A DNA stretch of 56,059 nucleotides, from assembly GCF_029871205.1 (NCBI RefSeq), contig NZ_SSOJ01000106.1, positions 1 to 56,059 of the forward strand. Direction: 5' to 3'. The stretch comes from Pseudomonas sp. BN417 (GTDB taxonomy: Bacteria; Pseudomonadota; Gammaproteobacteria; Pseudomonadales; Pseudomonadaceae). Position 1 is the stretch's first letter. The number at the start of each line of letters is the position of its first letter. A program made the position numbers and the translations under genes. Shown piece after piece: positions 50,734 to 56,059 of this stretch. The notes beneath the pieces are model-generated. The model did no database searches. It saw only the letters and a list, made by a program, of their open reading frames with translations, and was not told the origin of the DNA.

Positions 50734-52767
50734 TTACTTGACCCGCTGACCCGGCTTGGCGCCGCTGTCGGGGCTGAGCAGGTAGATTTCCTCGCCACCG
50801 GGACCGGCGGCCAGGACCATGCCTTCGGAGACGCCGAACTTCATCTTGCGCGCCGCCAGGTTGGCGACGTACAGCGTGAGGCGGCCTTCCAGCTTGCTCG
50901 GGTCCGGGTAGGCGCTCTTGATGCCGGAGAAGACGTTGCGCTTGGCGTCGCCGATATCCAGGGACAGGCGCAGCAGCTTGTCGGCACCTTCGACGAACTC
51001 GGCCTTCTCGATCAGCGCGATGCGCAGGTCGACGGCGGCGAAGGTGTCGAAGGCGATTTCCGCCGCCAGCGGGTCCTTCGCCAGTTCGCCGTTGCCCTTG
51101 GGGGCGGAGGCGGCGGCCAGGTCTTCCTTGGAGGCGGCGACCATGGCGTCGATCTTCGCCGGCTCGATGCGTGTCATCAGCGGGTTGAACGGGTTCAGCT
51201 GATGATCGGCGAGCAGCACCTTGTGGTCGTCCCAGGTCAGCGGGGCGACGTTGAGGAAAGCCTCGGCGTCGGCGGCCAGCTTCGGCAGTACCGGCTTGAG
51301 GAAGATCACCAGTTGGCGGAACAGGTTGACGCCAGCGGCGCACACGGCCTGGACCTCGGCCTGCTTGCCTTCCTGCTTGGCCAGGGCCCAGGGGGCCTTG
51401 TCGGCGATATAGGCGTTGGCGCGGTCGGCCAGGGCCATGATTTCGCGCATGGCGCGGGCGAAATCGCGGTTTTCATAGGCTTCGACGATGCCGGGGGCAG
51501 CCGCGCGGAACTCGTCGAACAGCTCTGGCGCGGCGTTCTCCGCTACCAGCTTGCCGGCGTTGCCCTTGTGGATAAAGCCGGCGCAACGGCTGGCGATGTT
51601 GACCACCTTGCCCACCAGGTCGGAGTTGACCTTCTGCACGAAGTCCTCGAGGTTCAGGTCGAGGTCGTCGACGCCGCGGCCGAGCTTGGACGCGTAGTAG
51701 TAGCGCAGGTATTCCGGGCTCAGGTGGTCGAGGTAGGTGCGTGCCTTGATGAAGGTGCCGCGGGACTTGGACATCTTCTGTCCATTCACCGTCAGGTAGC
51801 CGTGCACGTTGAGCGCGGTCGGCTTGCGGTAGCCGGCGCCTTCGAGCATGGCGGGCCAGAACAGGGCGTGGAAGTTGACGATGTCCTTGCCGATGAAGTG
51901 GTACAGCTCGGCGGTGGAATCCTTGTTCCAGAAGGCGTCGAAGTCCAGTTCCGGACGGCGCGCGCAGAGGTTCTGGAAGCTGGCCATGTAGCCGATGGGG
52001 GCGTCCAGCCAGACGTAGAAGTATTTGCCGGGGGCGTCCGGGATCTCGAAGCCGAAGTAGGGCGCGTCACGGCTGATGTCCCACTCCTGCAGGCCGGCAT
52101 CCAGCCATTCGGCGATCTTGTTGGCCACCGACTCCTGCAGCGCACCGCCGCGGGTCCACTCCTTCAGCATGGCGTCGAAGTTCGGCAGCTTGAAGAAGTA
52201 GTGCAGCGACTCCTTGAGCACCGGGGTGGCGCCGGAAATGGCCGACTTGGGATTCTTCAGCTCGGTGGGCGAATAGGTCGCGCCGCAGGATTCGCAGTTG
52301 TCACCGTACTGGTCTTCGGTGCCGCATTTCGGGCAGGTGCCCTTGATGAAGCGGTCGGCCAGGAACATTTCCTTTTCCGGGTCGAAGTACTGGGTCACCG
52401 GGCGGGTGCCGATGTGGCCGGCGTCGCGCAGCTTGGTGTAGATGCTGCTGGAGAGGACGCGGTTCTCTTCCGAGTGGGTCGAGTAGTAGTTGTCGAAGTC
52501 CACCAGGAAGTCGGCGAAATCGGTGGTGTGCTCGGCACGCACGTTGTCGATCAGCTGCTCGGAGGTGATGCCCTCCTTCTCGGCGCGCAGCATGATGGCC
52601 GAGCCGTGGGCGTCGTCGGCGCAGACGTAGATGGCCTGATTGCCGCGCATCTTCTGGAAGCGCACCCAGATATCGGTCTGGATGTACTCGACCATATGCC
52701 CAAGGTGGATGGACCCGTTGGCATAGGGGAGGGCGCTTGTCACGAGGATCTTGCGGGGCTCGGTCAT
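50734..52767 (-). CDS. metG: Methionyl-tRNA synthetase
   Basis: The 677-residue class I synthetase charges tRNA-Met. It has the HIGH-type motif HLGHM near residue 22, a zinc-binding knuckle with CPKCG and CESCG (about 145-162), KMSKSRG near 333, and a C-terminal tRNA-binding domain from about 570 ([24 protein letters not shown]). Length is normal for the dimeric form. Divergent from apbC, with a 146-nt promoter region between. Confidence 0.98.
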   Translation of the reverse strand: MTEPRKILVTSALPYANGSIHLGHMVEYIQTDIWVRFQKMRGNQAIYVCADDAHGSAIMLRAEKEGITSEQLIDNVRAEHTTDFADFLVDFDNYYSTHSEENRVLSSSIYTKLRDAGHIGTRPVTQYFDPEKEMFLADRFIKGTCPKCGTEDQYGDNCESCGATYSPTELKNPKSAISGATPVLKESLHYFFKLPNFDAMLKEWTRGGALQESVANKIAEWLDAGLQEWDISRDAPYFGFEIPDAPGKYFYVWLDAPIGYMASFQNLCARRPELDFDAFWNKDSTAELYHFIGKDIVNFHALFWPAMLEGAGYRKPTALNVHGYLTVNGQKMSKSRGTFIKARTYLDHLSPEYLRYYYASKLGRGVDDLDLNLEDFVQKVNSDLVGKVVNIASRCAGFIHKGNAGKLVAENAAPELFDEFRAAAPGIVEAYENRDFARAMREIMALADRANAYIADKAPWALAKQEGKQAEVQAVCAAGVNLFRQLVIFLKPVLPKLAADAEAFLNVAPLTWDDHKVLLADHQLNPFNPLMTRIEPAKIDAMVAASKEDLAAASAPKGNGELAKDPLAAEIAFDTFAAVDLRIALIEKAEFVEGADKLLRLSLDIGDAKRNVFSGIKSAYPDPSKLEGRLTLYVANLAARKMKFGVSEGMVLAAGPGGEEIYLLSPDSGAKPGQRVK

Positions 52768-52913
52768 GGTGCTCGGCTACCGGATACGAAACAAAAGGGA
52801 AGTCGGCAACTATATAGGCCTGGCGCGATTTTTTCACGTCCGGAGGACCCAGCGGCCGGGCGGTCGGTTAGGATAGCCACCTGATTTGCTCGGTTATTCT
52901 TTGGAGCCCTGCC

Positions 52914-54008
52914 ATGAGCACCGTTACCCGCGCACAGGTCGAAGCCACCCTGCGCCAGTTCACCGATCCCCATCTCGACCAGGACCCGGTCAGCGCCGGT
53001 TGTCTGCGTGAAGTCGACATCCAGGGCGGCAAAGTCCGCGTGCGTCTGGAGCTCGGTTATGCCGCCGGGCTGTTCAAGGCCGGCTGGGCGCAGATGCTGA
53101 AGATGGCGCTGGAGAACCTGGATGGCGTGGCCAGCGCCGAGGTGCAGGTGGACTGCGTGATCGGCGCGCACAAGGCCCAGGACCAGGTGCCGGCCCTGAC
53201 CAACGTGAAGAACATCATCGCCGTGGCCTCCGGCAAGGGCGGCGTGGGCAAGTCCACCACCGCGGCCAACCTGGCCCTGGCGCTGGCCCGCGAGGGCGCG
53301 CGGGTGGGCATCCTCGATGCCGATATCTACGGTCCCAGCCAGGGCATCATGTTCGGCATCCCGGACGGTACGCGGCCCAAGGTGCGCGACCAGAAGTTCT
53401 TCGTGCCCCTGGAGGCCCATGGTGTCGAGGTCATGTCCATGGCCTTCCTCACCGACGAGAACACCCCGGTGGTCTGGCGCGGGCCGATGGTGTCCGGTGC
53501 GCTGATCCAGCTGATCACCCAGACCGCCTGGGACAACCTCGACTACCTGGTAGTGGATATGCCGCCGGGTACCGGCGACATCCAGCTGACCCTGGCGCAG
53601 AAGGTGCCGGTGGCTGGCGCGGTGATCGTCACCACGCCGCAGGATCTGGCCCTGCTGGACGCCAAGAAGGGCGTGGAGATGTTCCGCAAGGTCAATATCC
53701 CCGTGCTGGGCGTGGTGGAGAACATGGCCGTGCACATCTGTTCCAACTGCGGCCACGCCGAGCACCTGTTCGGCGAAGGCGGTGGCGAGAAGCTGGCTGC
53801 CCAGTATGGCGTCGAGCTGCTGGCGTCCCTGCCGCTGTCCATGGCGATCCGTCTGCAGTCCGATGGCGGCAAGCCCACCACCATCGCCGATCCGGAAAGC
53901 CAGATCGCCATGATCTACCAGCAGATGGCCCGCTGCGTCGGCGCGCGCATCTCGCTGTCCGAGCAGGCCGCCGTCGCCATGCCGAACATCACTGTCAGCG
54001 ACGACTGA
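52914..54008 (+). CDS. apbC: ApbC/Mrp Fe-S cluster carrier ATPase
   Basis: The 364-residue P-loop protein carries and transfers Fe-S clusters to apoproteins. It has an N-terminal MIP18/DUF59 domain (1-85), the deviant Walker A GKGGVGKST (about residue 107), and the cluster-binding CSNC pair (about 279). It stands beside metG as in many gammaproteobacteria. Confidence 0.96.
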   Translation: MSTVTRAQVEATLRQFTDPHLDQDPVSAGCLREVDIQGGKVRVRLELGYAAGLFKAGWAQMLKMALENLDGVASAEVQVDCVIGAHKAQDQVPALTNVKNIIAVASGKGGVGKSTTAANLALALAREGARVGILDADIYGPSQGIMFGIPDGTRPKVRDQKFFVPLEAHGVEVMSMAFLTDENTPVVWRGPMVSGALIQLITQTAWDNLDYLVVDMPPGTGDIQLTLAQKVPVAGAVIVTTPQDLALLDAKKGVEMFRKVNIPVLGVVENMAVHICSNCGHAEHLFGEGGGEKLAAQYGVELLASLPLSMAIRLQSDGGKPTTIADPESQIAMIYQQMARCVGARISLSEQAAVAMPNITVSDD

Positions 54009-54098
54009 CGGCCCGGCCATCCGGCGGGGCCTTTGCCGAGGCTTCCGCCGGACTGTAAGATTCGCCGTCATTTTTCAGCCCCTGACAGGACAGCCGCC

Positions 54099-54665
54099 AT
54101 GAGCATCAAATCGGACAAGTGGATTCGCCGCATGGCACAGGAACACGGGATGATCGAGCCGTACGTCGAGCGCCAGGTGCGCGGCGCGGACGCGAACCGC
54201 GTGATTTCCTACGGGGTGTCCAGCTACGGCTACGACGTGCGCTGCGCCGACGAGTTCAAGGTGTTCACCAACATCTACTCGGCGGTGGTGGACCCGAAGA
54301 ACTTCGACGAGAAGAGCTTCGTCGACATCAAGAGCGATGTCTGCATCATCCCGCCGAACTCCTTCGCCCTGGCCCGCACGGTCGAGTATTTCCGCATTCC
54401 CCGCGATGTGCTGACCATCTGCCTGGGCAAGAGCACCTACGCGCGCTGCGGCATCATCGTCAACGTGACCCCGCTGGAGCCGGAGTGGGAAGGCCACGTA
54501 ACCCTGGAGTTCTCCAACACCACCAACCTGCCGGCGAAGATTTACGCCAATGAAGGCGTGGCGCAGATGCTTTTCCTGCAGTCGGACGAAGCCTGCGAAG
54601 TGTCGTACAAGGACCGTGGCGGCAAGTACCAGGGCCAGACCGGGGTGACCCTGCCCCGTACCTGA
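54099..54665 (+). CDS. dcd: dCTP deaminase
   Basis: The 188-residue enzyme converts dCTP to dUTP. The start [21 protein letters not shown] and the core stretches [35 protein letters not shown] (catalytic Glu in the latter) and [13 protein letters not shown] are diagnostic. The ATG at 54099 was chosen by family start. It lies 90 nt after apbC. Confidence 0.97.
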   Translation: MSIKSDKWIRRMAQEHGMIEPYVERQVRGADANRVISYGVSSYGYDVRCADEFKVFTNIYSAVVDPKNFDEKSFVDIKSDVCIIPPNSFALARTVEYFRIPRDVLTICLGKSTYARCGIIVNVTPLEPEWEGHVTLEFSNTTNLPAKIYANEGVAQMLFLQSDEACEVSYKDRGGKYQGQTGVTLPRT

Positions 54666-54680
54666 GGCCATTCGGGAATG

Positions 54681-54709
54681 AAAAAGCCGGGCAGATGCCC
54701 GGCTTTTTT
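54681..54709. terminator. Bidirectional intrinsic terminator after dcd
   Basis: AAAAAGCCGGGC-AGAT-GCCCGGCTTTTTT: a 7-bp GC stem (54686-54692 with 54697-54703) flanked by A and T runs. It ends dcd transcription. Confidence 0.92.
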
Positions 54710-54731
54710 GTGCGCGCAGATAAAGCCGTAG

Positions 54732-54830
54732 GGTGGACCACGCTTCACCGGTCCACCGGCTCTCCCGCCGGTTGGCAACGAGGCTTCCTGAACCCTCGAA
54801 TGGTGGAAATCCGCTTCGTGGATTTCCACC
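54732..54830. repeat. Two REP-like hairpins next to the IS110 element
   Basis: GGTGGACC (54732-54739) with GGTCCACC (54750-54757), and GGTGGAAATCC (54802-54812) with GGATTTCCACC (54820-54830). Both have a GCTTC-containing loop and GGTGGA...TCCACC outer pairs, so they look like two members of one repeat family. The IS110 element begins a few bases after the second. Confidence 0.75.
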
Positions 54831-54841
54831 CTTGTATCTCG

Positions 54842-55068
54842 ACTATCGCTCTGTGATGGGGCGATAGTTCCCGACTGATCATCGGGGGAGGGTCAGGAAG
54901 CCGTTTCCACCCTAAGGCCTCGAGCCAGCAACGTAGATAGTGCTCCTGCCCTCCACACTCACTCGAATAGCTCGAACGGTATCCAGAGCCCACCTCAGGT
55001 GAGAGCTCGCATTCACAAGGTCGTGCCGAGTGCAGTGATGATCCTTCTGGAGAGATTGAGGAGTTCGC
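54842..55068 (+). ncRNA. Candidate bridge RNA / structured leader of the IS110 element
   Basis: No gene fits this leader, but it holds several stems in a row: ACTATCGC (54842-54849) with GCGATAGT (54861-54868); CCCGA (54870-54874) with TCGGG (54882-54886); and a nested GAGC/GCTC (54986-54989, 55005-55008) around CACC/GGTG (54991-54994, 54998-55001). In the IS110 group such a 5' non-coding part encodes the bridge RNA that guides target choice. Assignment rests on position and structure; guide loops were not proven. Confidence 0.5.
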
Positions 55069-56040
55069 ATGTCCGGCATCGTTGGCATTGACATTGCCAA
55101 GCACAGTTTCGATATCGCCACCCAGCAGGCCAACGGCAAGTACCGCACCAAAGCCAAGCTGGCCAATAGCGCGGCGGGTTTTCAGGTACTGCAGGAGTGG
55201 CTGCTCAAATACAGCGAACCAGGGGCCTGGATCGTGATGGAGGCCACGGGGACCTACCACGAGGCGCTGGCCGAATACTTCCATGGCTTGGGCTACCGGG
55301 TTTGCGTGACCAATCCGGCGCAGATTGCCCTCTATGCCCGCAGCCAACTGCAACGGGTGAAGACGGACCAGGTCGATGCCAAGCTGATTGCCGACTATGG
55401 CGCCCGGCACGTGGACGAGTTGCGTGCCTGGCGGCCCGAACCGCCGGCCATCCGCCGCCTGCGGGCCCTGGTACGGCGCCTGCAGGACCTCCAGGAGATT
55501 GCCCAGATGGAGCGCAATCGCTTGGACGTCGCCGATGTCAGTGTGCAGGACTCGATTCGTTCGGTGCTGCAACACATCGAACAGCAGATCGCCGAAACCT
55601 TGAAGGCGATTCAGGCGCACATTGACGACGATCCCGATTTACGGGGTAAGCGCGACTTGCTGACCAGTATCGACGGCGTCGCGGACAAGACTGCGGCCCT
55701 GCTTCTGGCCGAGCTGGGAGACCCGCTGCAATTCAAGAATGCCCGGGCCATCACGGCGTTTGCCGGGCTGAATCCGCAGCTGCGGGAGTCCGGCACCCAA
55801 AAGGCCTACGCCTGCATTTCCCGGATGGGCTCCAGCCGACTCCGCGCGGGTCTCTACATGCCGGCCATCGTTGCGCTGACCCACAACCCGGCGATCAAAG
55901 CGCTGGGACAACGCCTGCGAAGTCGAGGCAAGGCCGGGAAGCAGATCGTCTGCGCCGCGATGCGCAAGCTGCTGCACATCGCTTATGGCGTCCTGAAATC
56001 GGGCCAGCCTTTCGATGCAAAACTGGCCCTTGCGCACTAG
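55069..56040 (+). CDS. IS110-family transposase/recombinase
   Basis: The 323-residue enzyme has an N-terminal RuvC-like domain with acidic residues D8 (GIDIAKHSFD), E58 (IVMEATGTYHEA), D100 and D103 (VKTDQVDAKLIADY), a coiled middle (about 130-190), and a C-terminal Tnp_20 domain with HhH-like LLTSIDGVADKTAALLLAELGD. It also has the conserved Ser241 in PQLRESGTQK, the position of the catalytic serine in characterised members. It looks intact and potentially active. The ATG follows GATTGAGGAG with a fair SD. Confidence 0.95.
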   Translation: MSGIVGIDIAKHSFDIATQQANGKYRTKAKLANSAAGFQVLQEWLLKYSEPGAWIVMEATGTYHEALAEYFHGLGYRVCVTNPAQIALYARSQLQRVKTDQVDAKLIADYGARHVDELRAWRPEPPAIRRLRALVRRLQDLQEIAQMERNRLDVADVSVQDSIRSVLQHIEQQIAETLKAIQAHIDDDPDLRGKRDLLTSIDGVADKTAALLLAELGDPLQFKNARAITAFAGLNPQLRESGTQKAYACISRMGSSRLRAGLYMPAIVALTHNPAIKALGQRLRSRGKAGKQIVCAAMRKLLHIAYGVLKSGQPFDAKLALAH

Positions 56041-56059
56041 GTTCCAAGACGGTATCTAC

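Larger units (their letters stand above)
54838..56057 (+). mobile_element. IS110-family insertion sequence
   Basis: A DEDD/Ser transposase gene is flanked by a 230-nt structured left leader and only 19 nt on the right before the window ends. The hexamer GTATCT occurs at 54834-54839 and again at 56052-56057, so I place provisional borders at the repeated CT. IS110 elements usually lack terminal inverted repeats and duplicate only a short core, as here. The left neighbour is a REP-like hairpin, a known type of target for this family. The exact right end is uncertain because the window stops. Confidence 0.65.

Noticed and set aside
52764-54071. 435-codon minus-strand frame across apbC
   Set aside because: Antisense to apbC, which has an intact P-loop and CxxC; no domain in the shadow.
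1-56059. CRISPR array
   Set aside because: Repeats found are REP-like palindromes or short tandem motifs inside vgrG; none shows regular spacing of repeats and unique spacers.

Overview
The window is GC-rich chromosomal DNA of a Pseudomonas. The block nth - rnf genes - metG - apbC - dcd, a phaG gene close to PHA-type PhaG, gamma-glutamyl-polyamine catabolism genes, an OprD-type porin and an ActP/DUF485 acetate-permease pair all fit this genus. I infer the P. nitroreducens / citronellolis / knackmussii neighbourhood, but the sequence alone does not prove the species.

Layout. (1) 1-23850 is a nearly complete type VI secretion system (T6SS) in two divergent operons. The minus-strand operon is tssB-tssC-tssE-tssF-tssG-fha-tssJ-tssK-tssL, ended by a hairpin terminator and followed by an independent hcp-vgrG unit that has a consensus sigma-54 promoter. 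The plus-strand operon is tssH(clpV)-sigma-54 activator-vasI-tssA-tssM. A broken second vgrG start lies between tssL and hcp, and a frameshifted TonB-like lipoprotein gene follows tssM. The cluster encodes its own sigma-54 activator next to a sigma-54 promoter for the tube and spike genes, so it carries its own regulatory switch. (2) 24396-29269 is the worn remnant of an integrative element beside tRNA-Gly(CCC): a DUF3742 gene typical of ICE ends, an AbiE-type toxin-antitoxin pair, small membrane proteins, an ECF sigma factor with a frameshifted tail, an IS3-family fragment and the N-terminal half of a probable integrase. (3) 29367-42084 is housekeeping and metabolic DNA: phaG, a pseudouridine synthase, phosphatidylcholine synthase, an AhpD-like protein, a cupin, an OprD porin, acetate permease genes, an acyl-CoA synthetase and a FixLJ-like two-component pair. 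(4) 42626-45413 holds a gamma-glutamylpolyamine synthetase and oxidase, surrounded by REP-like palindromes. (5) 45608-50661 holds a small conserved gene, nth and a translationally coupled rnfA-B-D-G-E set. (6) 50734-54665 holds metG, apbC/mrp and dcd. (7) 54732-56059 holds REP-like hairpins and an IS110-family element that runs to the window edge.

The most unusual locus is the Rnf set. It has no rnfC. RnfA lacks both cysteines, and RnfE one of two, that ligate the intramembrane [2Fe-2S] cluster in characterised Rnf/Nqr complexes. RnfB has no N-terminal membrane helix and carries a roughly 250-residue tail made of four coiled-coil repeats, while the flavin-attachment motifs of RnfD and RnfG are kept. 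The close ATGA couplings suggest a settled, altered machine rather than a random wreck. Other points worth following are the sigma-54 switch in front of hcp, an oversized TssJ, a probably leaderless AbiE promoter inside an inverted repeat, and an IS110 element next to REP hairpins with a structured leader that could be its bridge RNA.
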